DNA from: an uncultured Opitutaceae bacterium | GTDB lineage: Bacteria; Verrucomicrobiota; Verrucomicrobiia; Opitutales; Opitutaceae | Assembly (NCBI GenBank): GCA_903891325.1 | Contig: CAITEC010000062.1 | Coordinates: 1 to 64,000, forward strand | Reading direction: 5' to 3' | Length of the DNA: 64,000 bases | Shown here: piece after piece, positions 9,829-19,375 of the stretch | Layout: each line of letters begins with the position of its first letter | Position numbering within the stretch: position 1 is the stretch's first letter | Notes under the pieces: model-generated | What the model was told of the DNA's origin: nothing | The model's input: the letters and a program-made list of their open reading frames with translations, nothing else | Database searches by the model: none | Position numbers and translations under genes: made by a program

Positions 9829-10196
9829 GAGCGGTCCCGGTCGAGTTCCCGGAGGGTGGAGGCGAAGGACTGCGGCTGGCGCGCCAGAAAGCGGCGGAAC
9901 GCGAGGCAAGTGGCGACAAAGGCCCCGGCGTACGCCAGCGCCAACCCGCCGAGGACGGCGAACCGGGCGCTCTCCCAAAATAGGTACACGAGCGCTATGC
10001 TCACGAAGGAGACCGCCAGCATGCCGGTGAACACGACCGCCGTGATCCAGAACATTATCCGGATCAGGCGGATTTTTTCCTCCTGCAGCTCGAATCCGAC
10101 CAGCCGGATCCTGTCGTGGACGCCGGCCAGGAGACCGTCGCCAAGCGCCCGGAGGGATCCGAGAAGGCCCGGGGAAGCCGGAGACCCGGTTTGCAT
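9807..10196 (-). CDS. YqjE-like phage-holin-family membrane protein
   Basis: 129 aa. A soluble N-terminal helix (L-V-G-F-E-L-Q-E-E-K) precedes two membrane helices (I-M-F-W-I-T-A-V-V-F-T-G-M and F-A-V-L-G-G-L-A-L-A-Y-A-G-A) and a basic tail, the plan of the holin 3_6/YqjE family. It follows the YqjD-like gene by 12 bp and overlaps the YqjK-like gene. In enterobacteria the equivalent cluster is a stationary-phase or stress-expressed membrane group; the same role here is an inference. Confidence 0.85.
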   Translation of the reverse strand: MQTGSPASPGLLGSLRALGDGLLAGVHDRIRLVGFELQEEKIRLIRIMFWITAVVFTGMLAVSFVSIALVYLFWESARFAVLGGLALAYAGAFVATCLAFRRFLARQPQSFASTLRELDRDRSCFREES

Positions 10197-10208
10197 CTCA
10201 GCGGGGGA

Positions 10209-10547
10209 TTATCGGCTCCGGCGGCCAAGAAGCACGCCGACGAGCAGGCCGACGCCGGTCGCGACCAGGATCGACCGGTAGGGATTGGCGCGAATGATCT
10301 TGTCCGCGTGTTTCGTCCCGCCGACAACCTTCTCCTTGGCGTTCTCGTAAAGATCGGTGATGCGCTCATGGGCGGCGTCAAAACGCGCGCGCAGCGTTTC
10401 GGGGGTGTCCGCGCCGTCCGCGTCCGGGGATTCCCCAACCATTTTCTCGGCCTCGGCCACGAGCCTGCGCAGGTCGCCGAGGAGGTCGTCGTGTGTCTGG
10501 GCGGATGCGGTGTGATTGGACTTCAGGGGGACGCGGTTTGATTTCAT
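10209..10547 (-). CDS. ElaB/YqjD/DUF883-family membrane-anchored protein
   Basis: 112 aa from the ATG at 10545-10547 (M-K-S-N-R-V); the open frame continues upstream to 10670 without conserved content. It has a long amphipathic helix (L-L-G-D-L-R-R-L-V-A-E-A-E, later A-H-E-R-I-T-D-L-Y-E-N-A-K-E-K), then Y-R-S-I-L-V-A-T-G-V-G-L-L-V-G as a single C-terminal tail anchor ending G-R-R-S-R. These are hallmarks of DUF883 proteins, some of which bind ribosomes at the inner membrane in stationary phase. It is first gene of the four-gene operon. Confidence 0.9.
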   Translation of the reverse strand: MKSNRVPLKSNHTASAQTHDDLLGDLRRLVAEAEKMVGESPDADGADTPETLRARFDAAHERITDLYENAKEKVVGGTKHADKIIRANPYRSILVATGVGLLVGVLLGRRSR

Positions 10548-10705
10548 TTTGCGAATGGGTGACGAATTGGAATGGTGCGCTCGAATCTGGCTTGTCATCG
10601 GCAGTGGGCGCGCGCTTCCGAACCTGACCGACCGAAATGAACCATAACCGAAAAGGTCCCCTGGCGTCATGGGGTGTTAGCCTGATGGGAGGAGGCGGGG
10701 CGGGG

Positions 10706-10743
10706 GCAGAAACCTGAGACCTGAGACCTGAAACCTGAGTCGA
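10706..10743 (-). repeat. Heptad-repeat element A
   Basis: On the minus strand: flank ending GATCGAC, then TCAGGTT-TCAGGTC-TCAGGTC-TCAGGTT, then TCTGC. It lies in the 256-bp gap between the DUF883 and EF-hand genes. The rest of the gap (to 10803) holds two copies of the flank motif GTCGATCSTTCAARCC, near 10739 and 10780, and G-rich runs. Confidence 0.85.
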
Positions 10744-10803
10744 TCGTTCAAGCCTCGGGGGCGGGGGCAGACACCCCTGTCGATCCTTCAAACCCCGGCG
10801 GGG

Positions 10804-12978
10804 TTATTTCTTGGCGGGGGCGGCAACAGGGGGCTTTTCCCAGAAATAATGGCCGCGCCGGTTGTGGTCCCAGCGGATGAGGATCGCGCCGGCCGCAAGG
10901 AGGATGAGGATGAGGAGAAAGGCGGCCCTGCGGCGGCGGCTCCTGGCCTCCTTGTCCTCATAGGGGTCCTCCAGCGAGCGCTTCGAGCCCGGCGGGAGCG
11001 CGGCCAGCTTCGTCAGGGCTTCGCCAAAGGGGATATTGATCATGACCCGGCCGTTGATGGCCCAGCCGTTGCCCTCGAGGATGGGACCGAGGGTGCGCTG
11101 CCGGAGCTTGAGCCAAGCTATGAGCATCGCAGGGAGAGAAATGAGGAGCATGATCCCGACCAGGATCAGCGGGACCTGCCAGGTCGGCAGGTCGACGAAC
11201 TTTGTGAATATCGCCGCCAGAAAGGTGCCGATCGATCCGATCGCCACGCCGATCCCGGTGATCAGCGCCAGGTCGAACTTCTTCGGCTCGGCCTTGGCCT
11301 GCGACGGCGGGGGTATGCTTTCCGCCGCGGCCATCAGCCGGGCGCTCGCATCCGCGTCCGCCTCCGCGGCGCGCTTGGCGAAATACTGCTCGATGGACCG
11401 GAGGGTCTTCTTGTAGGGGGACCAGAACGCCTGCCGGATGCTGATCGGGTTGTCCACGATGCTCGTCACGACGGCGTACCAGAGGCATCCCCGGCGGTCG
11501 TAGAACACGCCGTTGCGGCCGACAAAGACGTAGTCCCCGTCGCCCTGGGTGAAGCAGGCGCCGATCGTCATCGTCGCCCCCCCGCCCGCGCGCGTGCAGG
11601 CGCAGTAGGCGATGTACATCTGGCTCATGGCCGCAAGCGGGCTGACGCCCTCGACCCGGATGCACAGCTCGGTCGAGCGGCTGTCCAGGAAAAGCGTGCC
11701 CGCCTGGAAGGCGGCGTAGTGCCGGGGGGAGTAGAAATCCCCGAAATTGACGAAATTGTGCAGCAGCGTCCGCAGGTCGCGGTAGTACCGGGCGAGCCGC
11801 TCCACGTCGGTGATCGACTTGAATTCCGGCTCAAGCGCCTTGTCCTGGGCCACCAGCGCGTCGAGGGCGGCGCGGCCCGGCCCGGCAAGGATTTCCTTCA
11901 TCCGGGCCAGCCCGAGCTTTTCGACGGCACGCCCGGCGTTGGCCTCCAGTCCCGCCGCAAAGGCCGCGAACTTGGCCGTGAGCTCCGACCAATCCTCGAC
12001 CGAGAGGCTCGCCTTGTCCGCGCCGAAGACGGGGGTGACAGCCTTCTCGCGGAGGGCCCGCATCGCGTCCGCCCAGGCGGGATTGACCCCCTCCGCCAGG
12101 GGAAGGGGCCGGCCGGGCTCGACGCGGGCGAGAGGGAAACCGGCCAGCGCGTCGGCCGAGAGCTTCAGTTCCTGGGAGGCGATCGCCAGGTACTCGGACT
12201 CGTTGCGGTTCAATGCCGCCGTCGCCCGGGGATCAAAGGTGGCCAGGCGGGTGCGGGCAAAGTAGTCCTCGACCTTGGCGCGGACCGCCTTGATGGCGGC
12301 GAATGCGCCGTCCGTGCCGTCGCCCAGGACCGCGAAGTCCTGCGATGCTTTCTGGTCCGACCAGGCGACATAGGCCGTCACCTCGGCAAAGAATGCCTCG
12401 ACCTTCGCGGCAGTGATGCCCGTGAACGCGGACCCGCGCGCAACCTGCCCGACGCAGGCGATGATGTCGCCGATGAGCGCCCGCACGGCGGGATCGTCCG
12501 TGGCCTCCACCGGGATGATGCCATCGCCGTTCAGCGGGCTCGCGGCCACGACCTTCGCTGTGTCGGCCGCCTGCGCCACGGTGATCTCGGCCGCATCCTT
12601 CACGCCCTCGCCCGCCAGGATGCGCCTCACCGCACCGAGAAGCACCCCGCCCTCCGGCGTGGCCGCGTTGATCGCCGCCAGGGGCAGGGTCCCCGAGCCC
12701 CTGAGCAGGTCCCCGGCATCGTTGAGCCGGGCCGCCGCCCAGTTGACGGCGGCGATCACCTCGGGCACGCCGATCCGGCCGTCTCCGTCGGTGTCGATGA
12801 CCGCGAGCGTCCGCTCGTCGAGCTCCAGGCCCTTCACCGGGCAGCTGAGCGCGACCCAGAGCTCCTGGTCGAGCTCGGCGAGGGCGAGAAGGTCGGCGCC
12901 GGTCTCAAGCGCGACCTGGTCGATTCCTCCGGTGCGAAAGAATTTCCAGACGTGGGGAGCTGCGGGTGTCGATGGCAT
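10804..12978 (-). CDS. EF-hand-bearing protein with C-terminal membrane segments
   Basis: 724 aa, no signal peptide. Residues ~62-73 read D-T-D-G-D-G-R-I-G-V-P-E, a canonical calcium-binding EF-hand loop with flanking helices; a second looser loop, N-G-D-G-I-I-P-V-E, is near residue 150. The middle is soluble and helical. Then come two hydrophobic helices (L-A-L-I-T-G-I-G-V-A-I-G-S and W-Q-V-P-L-I-L-V-G-I-M-L-L-I) and a third near the C-terminus (A-F-L-L-I-L-I-L-L-A-A-G). The family is known to me only as uncharacterised. It leaves 27 bp to the upstream DUF748 gene and is probably co-transcribed. Confidence 0.75.
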   Translation of the reverse strand: MPSTPAAPHVWKFFRTGGIDQVALETGADLLALAELDQELWVALSCPVKGLELDERTLAVIDTDGDGRIGVPEVIAAVNWAAARLNDAGDLLRGSGTLPLAAINAATPEGGVLLGAVRRILAGEGVKDAAEITVAQAADTAKVVAASPLNGDGIIPVEATDDPAVRALIGDIIACVGQVARGSAFTGITAAKVEAFFAEVTAYVAWSDQKASQDFAVLGDGTDGAFAAIKAVRAKVEDYFARTRLATFDPRATAALNRNESEYLAIASQELKLSADALAGFPLARVEPGRPLPLAEGVNPAWADAMRALREKAVTPVFGADKASLSVEDWSELTAKFAAFAAGLEANAGRAVEKLGLARMKEILAGPGRAALDALVAQDKALEPEFKSITDVERLARYYRDLRTLLHNFVNFGDFYSPRHYAAFQAGTLFLDSRSTELCIRVEGVSPLAAMSQMYIAYCACTRAGGGATMTIGACFTQGDGDYVFVGRNGVFYDRRGCLWYAVVTSIVDNPISIRQAFWSPYKKTLRSIEQYFAKRAAEADADASARLMAAAESIPPPSQAKAEPKKFDLALITGIGVAIGSIGTFLAAIFTKFVDLPTWQVPLILVGIMLLISLPAMLIAWLKLRQRTLGPILEGNGWAINGRVMINIPFGEALTKLAALPPGSKRSLEDPYEDKEARSRRRRAAFLLILILLAAGAILIRWDHNRRGHYFWEKPPVAAPAKK

Positions 12979-13005
12979 GGATGGAAGATGGGAGCCCTGC
13001 GGTGG

Positions 13006-16000
13006 TTACTGGAAGCTGAGGAATACCCGGGGGCCCTTGTCGGGCATCGCTGTCCCGCGGCCCTGGGAAAGGAAGATTCGGTCCGCGCCGATGTGGCCGG
13101 TCGTGACAAGATAGTCGCGGACCCGCTGCGCGCGCGCGGCGGCCAGGCCGCGCAGGTCGTCGTCGGTGACCGCGATCGTCTCGGCGAGGCGGCCCGCCAT
13201 TTCGGCGACCGGCAATCCGGCGGCCTTCGCCGCGGCGACCTGCCCGGAGTAGGCGGCCGCCTGGCGCAGGTTCTCCTTCCGGGCCGCCCGCCTTTCACGC
13301 AGGGGCCGGAAGGTGAGCGTCGCCAGGAGGCGCTTGAGGAAACCGGCCGGCGGGGGCGGCGGGGCGACGATCGGCGGGGGCTGGGGCAGCGGCGTGCCGA
13401 ACTTCGTGCCCGGGGGGAATTTCGCGTCGAAGAGCCTCTTGATCATCGCCGCGGTCTCGCCCGGCGCGACGACGAGGCGGTCGGGCGGCGCGATGTCCGG
13501 GTTGGACTGGCGCTTGAGCTCCCACACCGCCCGCCGGACCTGGTCGGCAAGCTTCAGGCGCCTGAGCGCGTAGGCGTCGGCCGCCGTATCGCAGCTCCCC
13601 TCCAGGTCGAGGCTGAGCCCGGGTCGGTTCGTCAGGGCGGCTGTCATGGTCTGCAGCTTCCGGATGCCGGCCGGCTGGAGATCGGACGCGCCGGGGTCGA
13701 ACTCCTGGTAGGCCAGCTCCTCTCCCCCGCCGCCAAACATCGAGCCGACAAGGGAGAACGGGGACACGGCGGCCTTCGTGAGGAGATTCACGACGACGCG
13801 CAGGACCATCTTCCCGATCTTGAAATTCGGGTCGTCGGTGCTCCCCTGGATCGGCACGTCGATCACGATCTTTCCGTCGACATCCTTCAGGAGGGCGACG
13901 CCCAGCCGGACCGGCAGGTGCGTCGCATCGGGGCTTTTCACCGGGTCGCCAAAGGTGAACTGGTTGAGGGTGACGACGTTCGTCGCGTCGATCTTTTTCC
14001 CATCCAGGAGGAAGTTCACGTCCACGAAGAGCTGCCCGCGGGCCAGATCGTAACCCGCAAACTTTCCGGTGTAGGGGCCGAGGGGCACCAGGTCGACGCT
14101 CCTGAACTTCACCTTGAGATCCACGGTCTTCCTCGCGCCGAGGGGATCGAGCTTCCCCACAATCGAGATGGGGCCGGAATCGTCGACCATCGCATTGATG
14201 TCCAGGTCCGCCTTGGCGACGTTGTCCGACGAGAGCCCCGTGATCGTGCCGCCGAACCCGGTGATCGCCATCGTCACGTTGGGCTCAAGCGAGCGGTCGG
14301 TAAACCGGTAGTTGCCCCCGGATATCGTCACCTTGCCGATCTCGATCCGGGGCGCCGGGCCGGGGGAGGCCGCCGGCAGCGGAGCCGGGCCGGGCGACGC
14401 CGCCGCGGATCGGGTGCCGGGGCGCATCACCGCGGAGAGGTTCACGGTCTTGTCGCCGTTGACGACGATCCGCGCGTAGGAGCCGGCGAGCGCGATCTCG
14501 GCGAGCGACACGCTGAGGCCGGGGGTAGTCGTCGCGCGCAATCCCCGGAGCGAAAGGGAGGCGAACCCGGCGAGCTCCTTGTTCCTGGCCCCGTCGACCA
14601 GCCCGAACCGGTCGATCGCGACATCCCCGGCGACCGTTGCGGCGGGCGGCTTGCCCCCGGAAATCCGGGCGGTGACGGCGAGGGTCGCGGTGACGGAGCC
14701 CTGCGTGATGCGGGCGTTGACAAACTGCTCGAGGTACGGGCTGAGGGGAAGGAGATCAAAGCCGGTCACGCTCGTTTTCAGGTCGGCCTCGAGGGGCGAC
14801 ATTCCCACCTCGCCGTCGACCCGCACGCTGCCGTGGGGCGCCCAGTCAAAGGCAAGCTGCAGCGGCATGCGGGCGCCCGGCGCCAGCGAGATGTCCCTGA
14901 GCGAGAACCGGACAGCGCCGAGCGCGAGCTCCGCCGGCCTCGGGCCGGCGAGGTCGGCGACGTCCACCTGGAAGCCCTTGATCGCGAATTCCCCCACTGT
15001 CACGTCGGGCGGCGGGGCCGCGGCTGAAGCGGACGCAGGTGCGGCGGGTGCGGCAGCCAGCGGGGCGGCGGCGGGGCCGGGCGGGGCTAGCATCGCCAGC
15101 AGGTTGATCGTCCCGTCCTTTTCGCGCCGGGCGCGGATGCGCCCGCCGGCGAGGACCACCGAGCCGATTGCGGCCTTCCGGGAAAGCGCGTCCGCCGCAA
15201 TGCCCGTCACGTCGAGCCGGGGCAATTCGACCGCCGCAGGTCCGCCGGGGCCCTCGAGGAGCTTGAAATCACGCAGCTTCACGGTCCCGTTCGCGAGCTT
15301 TGCCACGCGTCGGCCGTCGGCCAGGCTCAGATCGTAATGGCCGCTGACTGAAAGCAGCCCGCCGGCGAGCTCGGCGCGCAACCGATCCGCATAATAGGGC
15401 GCGTACTTGGCCAGGACGACGTTCTCCACGCTAAAATCCCCGCTTGATCCAACCGGGTCCGCCTGGACCGTTCCCGACCAGGTGAACCGCTCGTTCGCCT
15501 CCGTGACCGCCTCAAATCGGTACGGCGCGCCCACCTGGCCCGCCGTGCGGAATTCCGTTACGCCGAAGGTCAGCGGGCCGACCGTGGTGGCAAAGGGGCG
15601 TTTCCGGGACAGGTCCGAGAATTCCAGCCGCGCGCCGGAGACTTCCAGCCGGCGGACCCGAATCGGACGGCCGGGCTTGGACGGCTGGGCCGGGGCCGCA
15701 GCGGCCGGCGAACCCGGGGCCGCGAACTTGGCGAGCAGGTCCGAGAAGTTCATCGATTGGTCGGCATTGAGCACGACCCGGACATTGAAACCGTCCAGGT
15801 CGATCGCGCCGACCGTCCACGCTCCCCAGATCGACGACAGGGCGTCGGCCCGGACATAGAGCCGGCGCCAGCCGAGGAACACCCGGGTCCCGTCCTTCTC
15901 CCGGATCGCGAAGTTCTCCACGGAAAGGGAAAGCGCGAAGGGGTTGATCCGAACCTTCTCCACGGTGACGTCCCTCCCCAGTGCGGAGGAAAGGCGCTTC

Positions 16001-16113
16001 TCCATCTGCGATTTCACGATCGGCGGCAGCACAACGAAGCCGAAAATGGCAAAAAGGGCCACCGCCGCGCCGAGGATGGCGAGCCGGCGCTGAAATTTCG
16101 GGGTAAGCATCAT
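13006..16113 (-). CDS. DUF748/AsmA-like envelope protein
   Basis: 1035 aa, start ATG 16111-16113 (a second Met follows immediately). One N-terminal membrane helix (A-I-L-G-A-A-V-A-L-F) anchors a large periplasmic beta-rich chain. The C-terminal half has the DUF748 signature: G-K-I-V-I-D-V-P-I-Q-G-S-T-D-D-P-N-F, then F-S-L-V-G-S-M-F-G-G-G-G-E-E-L and F-D-P-G-A-S-D-L. The end resembles an OmpA-like region (L-D-L-E-G-S-C-D). AsmA-like proteins form bridges thought to move lipid between membranes; that role here is by family only. Pro/Ala-rich linkers lie near residues 340-365 and 570-590. Confidence 0.88.
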   Translation of the reverse strand: MMLTPKFQRRLAILGAAVALFAIFGFVVLPPIVKSQMEKRLSSALGRDVTVEKVRINPFALSLSVENFAIREKDGTRVFLGWRRLYVRADALSSIWGAWTVGAIDLDGFNVRVVLNADQSMNFSDLLAKFAAPGSPAAAAPAQPSKPGRPIRVRRLEVSGARLEFSDLSRKRPFATTVGPLTFGVTEFRTAGQVGAPYRFEAVTEANERFTWSGTVQADPVGSSGDFSVENVVLAKYAPYYADRLRAELAGGLLSVSGHYDLSLADGRRVAKLANGTVKLRDFKLLEGPGGPAAVELPRLDVTGIAADALSRKAAIGSVVLAGGRIRARREKDGTINLLAMLAPPGPAAAPLAAAPAAPASASAAAPPPDVTVGEFAIKGFQVDVADLAGPRPAELALGAVRFSLRDISLAPGARMPLQLAFDWAPHGSVRVDGEVGMSPLEADLKTSVTGFDLLPLSPYLEQFVNARITQGSVTATLAVTARISGGKPPAATVAGDVAIDRFGLVDGARNKELAGFASLSLRGLRATTTPGLSVSLAEIALAGSYARIVVNGDKTVNLSAVMRPGTRSAAASPGPAPLPAASPGPAPRIEIGKVTISGGNYRFTDRSLEPNVTMAITGFGGTITGLSSDNVAKADLDINAMVDDSGPISIVGKLDPLGARKTVDLKVKFRSVDLVPLGPYTGKFAGYDLARGQLFVDVNFLLDGKKIDATNVVTLNQFTFGDPVKSPDATHLPVRLGVALLKDVDGKIVIDVPIQGSTDDPNFKIGKMVLRVVVNLLTKAAVSPFSLVGSMFGGGGEELAYQEFDPGASDLQPAGIRKLQTMTAALTNRPGLSLDLEGSCDTAADAYALRRLKLADQVRRAVWELKRQSNPDIAPPDRLVVAPGETAAMIKRLFDAKFPPGTKFGTPLPQPPPIVAPPPPPAGFLKRLLATLTFRPLRERRAARKENLRQAAAYSGQVAAAKAAGLPVAEMAGRLAETIAVTDDDLRGLAAARAQRVRDYLVTTGHIGADRIFLSQGRGTAMPDKGPRVFLSFQ

Positions 16114-16226
16114 CGCGAAAATTCTGCCCGTCCCGTGGTTTCGATGGCAACGCCGATTTCCGGCGCCGGCCGGCCGCCCCGCAAGCGGTATTGATCAGGG
16201 CCGGGCTCGTTGGTAGTCCCCTTTGA

Positions 16227-18104
16227 ATGGCATCGCGAAATACGAGCGCCGGCGGCCCGGTTCCCACTCCCGACCTCGCTCCCCTCCAGCCCGTTCTGAT
16301 CGGCGGCGCGCTTATCGCCCTCGCCGCGATTGCCGCCTACGGGCGGACGCTTGGGTGCCCCTTCGTCCTCGATGACGCCCCCTCGATCGTGGACAACCCG
16401 TCGATCCGCCATTGGGGCAGCGCGCTTTGGGCCCCGCCCGACACGACCGCCGGGGGCCGTCCCCTCCTGAACCTGTCCCTCGCCCTGAACTACGCAATCG
16501 GCGGAACGAACGTCGCCGGCTATCACGCCCTCAACCTGGCCATCCACATCCTGGCAGCCCTGACCCTCTTCGGAATCCTGCGCCGCACATTCGCCCTTCT
16601 CCCGGCAAAGCCCGCGTTTCATCCCCTCCTCCCCCTGGCGATCACGCTCATCTGGACCCTCCACCCCCTCCAGACCGAATCGGTAACCTACACCATCCAA
16701 CGAGCCGAGTCCCTGATGGGCCTTTTCTACCTCCTAACCCTCTACTTCTTCATTCGTTCGATCGGTTCCGATAGTTTGACTCAGGTTTCAGGTTTCAGGT
16801 CTCAGGTCTCTGCAAAGACGTTTCAGGTTTTTAGCGTCGCCTCCTGTTTGTGTTGCGTAGCAACAAAGGAGGTATCGGCGACGCTTCCGATCCTCCTCCT
16901 CCTCTACGACCGAACCTTCGCAGCCGGCAGCTTCCGTGAGGCCTGGGCCCGGCGCCGGAAGTTTCACCTCTGCCTGATGGCGACCTGGATCCCGCTGGCC
17001 GCCCTGGTCCTGGCGACCCACGGCCGGGCCAGCACCGCGGGTTTCGGCAGCGGGGTCTCCGTGGGCGCCTACGCCCGGGACCAGTTGGCGGCCGTGCCTC
17101 ACTACCTTCGGCTCTGCCTTTGGCCCAGCCCGCTGGTGTTTGACTACGGGACCTCGCTGGGCTTCCCGAACAGCCGGGTCGCGGCCGGCGCGGCCGTCCT
17201 CATCTCTCTGGCAGCCGCCACGGGATGGGCCCTGGTCCGGCGGCCTGCCGCGGGATTCCTCGGGGCCTGCTTTTTTGTGATCCTCGCGCCGAGCTCGAGC
17301 GTCATCCCCGTGGCCACCGAGCCCATGGCCGAGCACCGGATGTATCTCCCTTTGGCGGCCGTCGCCGTCGCTTTTGCCGCCGGGCTCCACGCGCTTTTGG
17401 GCAGGCGGAGCCTTCCCGCGCTCCTGGCGCTCGCCGCCGTGCTGGGATGGGCGACCGTCCGCCGGAACTCGGTCTACGCGGATGAGGAGGGCCTCTGGCG
17501 CGACACGCTGGCCAAATGCCCGTCGAACGAGAGGGCGCGCAACAACCTGGGCAATGTGCTCGCGGGGAGGGCCGGTCGGCTCGACGACGCGATCGCGGAG
17601 TACCGCGAGGCCGTCCGGCTCAGGCCGACGTACGCGGAGGCCCAGTTCAACCTGGGTTGCGCCCTCGAGAGGAGTGCGGGGGGAACTGGGGAGGCGATCG
17701 CCGCCTACCGCAGCGCGATCGCGCTGAAGCCTGATTTTGCCGAGGCCCACAACAACCTGGGGAACGCGCTCGAGAAGCTTCCGGGGAGTTCGCCCGAGGC
17801 GATCACCCAGTTTGAGGCCGCCGTGCGGCTGAACCCCGGCTACGCCGAGGCCCGCAACAATCTCGGAGGGGCGCTCCTGGATGTGCCCGGCCGGCTCGGC
17901 GATGCGACGGACCAAATCCGGGAAGCCCTGCGCCTCCAGCCCGCCAACCCCGCGGCGCACGTCAACCTGGCGGTCGCGCTCCTGATGACCAACGTCCCCG
18001 CGCAGGCGGACGAGGCGGTCTCACACCTCCGGGAGGCGCTCCGGCTCCAGCCGGGAAACCCCGCGGCCCGCGGCCTGCTCGAAAGGATGGGACAGCCGCC
18101 GTGA
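16227..18104 (+). CDS. Polytopic membrane protein with C-terminal TPRs (TMTC/PMT-like)
   Basis: 625 aa. The N-terminal ~430 residues hold about ten membrane helices with the start G-C-P-F-V-L-D-D-A-P-S-I-V-D-N-P and H-P-L-Q-T-E-S-V-T-Y, typical of the TMTC-like protein-O-mannosyltransferase-related family. Five or so TPRs follow (N-N-L-G-N-V-L-A, A-Q-F-N-L-G-C-A-L). It probably transfers a lipid-linked sugar at the outer face of the inner membrane (inference). Residues ~185-205 (T-Q-V-S-G-F-R-S-Q-V-S) are encoded by heptad repeat B and are foreign-looking between two membrane helices. Its TGA overlaps the GTG of the next gene. Confidence 0.85.
   Translation: MASRNTSAGGPVPTPDLAPLQPVLIGGALIALAAIAAYGRTLGCPFVLDDAPSIVDNPSIRHWGSALWAPPDTTAGGRPLLNLSLALNYAIGGTNVAGYHALNLAIHILAALTLFGILRRTFALLPAKPAFHPLLPLAITLIWTLHPLQTESVTYTIQRAESLMGLFYLLTLYFFIRSIGSDSLTQVSGFRSQVSAKTFQVFSVASCLCCVATKEVSATLPILLLLYDRTFAAGSFREAWARRRKFHLCLMATWIPLAALVLATHGRASTAGFGSGVSVGAYARDQLAAVPHYLRLCLWPSPLVFDYGTSLGFPNSRVAAGAAVLISLAAATGWALVRRPAAGFLGACFFVILAPSSSVIPVATEPMAEHRMYLPLAAVAVAFAAGLHALLGRRSLPALLALAAVLGWATVRRNSVYADEEGLWRDTLAKCPSNERARNNLGNVLAGRAGRLDDAIAEYREAVRLRPTYAEAQFNLGCALERSAGGTGEAIAAYRSAIALKPDFAEAHNNLGNALEKLPGSSPEAITQFEAAVRLNPGYAEARNNLGGALLDVPGRLGDATDQIREALRLQPANPAAHVNLAVALLMTNVPAQADEAVSHLREALRLQPGNPAARGLLERMGQPP
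16779..16828 (+). repeat. Heptad-repeat element B, in frame inside a gene
   Basis: GAC then TCAGGTT-TCAGGTT-TCAGGTC-TCAGGTC-TCTGC, with one more TTTCAGGTT at 16820-16828. It encodes T-Q-V-S-G-F-R-S-Q-V-S in a loop of the membrane protein. Gain or loss of one unit would shift the reading frame. Confidence 0.9.
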
Positions 18105-19375
18105 GAACCCCTGCGGAAAAAGAACGGGACGACCTGGTCCGAAAGGTCTGCCTTGTCGGGCTGCAGCGGATCCGCGAGAAGCGCTTCGATGACGCGGTCA
18201 TCGCGTTCCAGGCGGCGCTCGAGCTCAAGCCGGAATATGCGGACGCCTACAACGACCTGGGAACGGCGCACCAGCTCGCCGGCCGCGTGGACGAGGCGAT
18301 GGCCGCCTACGGGCACGCGCTCAGGATCGATCCGGACCATCCCAAGGCCTGGAGCAACGTCGGCGCCGCGCACATGCAGCGCAACGAGCCGCTCCGGGCA
18401 ATCGCGGCCTACGAGCGGGCGATCGCGCTCAACCGGCACAACGCCAGGATCCGGACCAATCTTGCCTTCGCACGCCTGCTCATGGGGGACCTGCTCGCCG
18501 GGTGGCGGCATTACGAGGCTCGCTGGGCGGCGGGATTGACCGGCGTCAAGCGGATCGGAAAGCGCAAGCCCTGGCTCGGGGGGCGATCGATTCACGGACG
18601 CACCATCCTCATCTGCAACGAGCAGGGCCTCGGGGACATGATGCAGTTCGCGCGCTTCGTGCCGCTGGTTGTCGCGCTGGGCGCGAAGGTCCACCTCGAG
18701 GCGCCGCCGCCCCTCATCCGGATCTTCCAGGCCTCCTTTCCGGGCGTCGAGGCCGTCCACTCGACGGAGGGCCCCGTCCCCGAGTGCGACGAGATCTGCA
18801 CGGTGCCGAGCCTGGCGCTCGCTTTTGAGACCGAGCTGCACACGATTCCCTCCGACGTACCGTACCTGCGCCCGCCGGCGGGCGCCCACCCTTTCCTGCC
18901 CGCGCGGACCTCGGGTGTTCCCCGGATCGGGCTGGCCTGGTCGGGGTTCGCGGGCCACACCAACGACGCAAACCGCTCGATTCCCTTCGAGCGCTTCCGG
19001 ATGATTCCCGACGGGATCCCCCTCCAGTTTATCTGCCTGCAGAAGGAGATCCGGAAGAGGGACGAGGCCGACCTGGCGGCCTCCGGCGTCCCGTCCTTCA
19101 CGGACCGGATCGGGGATTTCGCGGACACGGCGGGTTTGATCGGGGAGGTCGACCTGGTGATCGCCGTCGACACCTCGATCGCGCACCTGGCCGGAGCCAT
19201 GGGCCGGCCGACCTGGGTCCTCCTGCCCCACGTTCCGGACTGGCGCTGGATGCTCGAGCGGGCGGATTGCCCGTGGTACCCGACGATGCGTCTCTTCCGC
19301 CAGCCGCGCGCCGGCGACTGGGAGGCTGTCTTCGGGGAGGTTTTGAAGGCGCTCGGGACCTGGGCGGCGCGATGA
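18101..19375 (+). CDS. TPR protein with GT9/heptosyltransferase-like domain
   Basis: 424 aa, starting at a GTG within GTGA (18101), coupled to the upstream stop. Residues ~1-150 are TPRs (A-Y-N-D-L-G-T-A-H-Q-L, A-W-S-N-V-G-A-A-H-M). The C-terminal half has the Rossmann-like pattern of glycosyltransferase family 9 (I-L-I-C-N-E-Q-G-L-G-D-M-M-Q-F-A-R, then I-G-L-A-W-S-G and D-L-V-I-A-V-D-T-S-I-A-H-L-A-G-A-M-G). It is cytoplasmic. It probably adds or handles sugar on a glycan or on protein together with its two membrane neighbours (inference). Confidence 0.85.
   Translation: MRTPAEKERDDLVRKVCLVGLQRIREKRFDDAVIAFQAALELKPEYADAYNDLGTAHQLAGRVDEAMAAYGHALRIDPDHPKAWSNVGAAHMQRNEPLRAIAAYERAIALNRHNARIRTNLAFARLLMGDLLAGWRHYEARWAAGLTGVKRIGKRKPWLGGRSIHGRTILICNEQGLGDMMQFARFVPLVVALGAKVHLEAPPPLIRIFQASFPGVEAVHSTEGPVPECDEICTVPSLALAFETELHTIPSDVPYLRPPAGAHPFLPARTSGVPRIGLAWSGFAGHTNDANRSIPFERFRMIPDGIPLQFICLQKEIRKRDEADLAASGVPSFTDRIGDFADTAGLIGEVDLVIAVDTSIAHLAGAMGRPTWVLLPHVPDWRWMLERADCPWYPTMRLFRQPRAGDWEAVFGEVLKALGTWAAR

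Noticed and set aside
10849-15027. A 1392-codon open frame on the plus strand
   Set aside because: It lies antisense to two well-supported genes (EF-hand and DUF748 proteins), has a low-complexity Arg/Gly-rich translation and crosses their boundary; it is a high-GC shadow frame.
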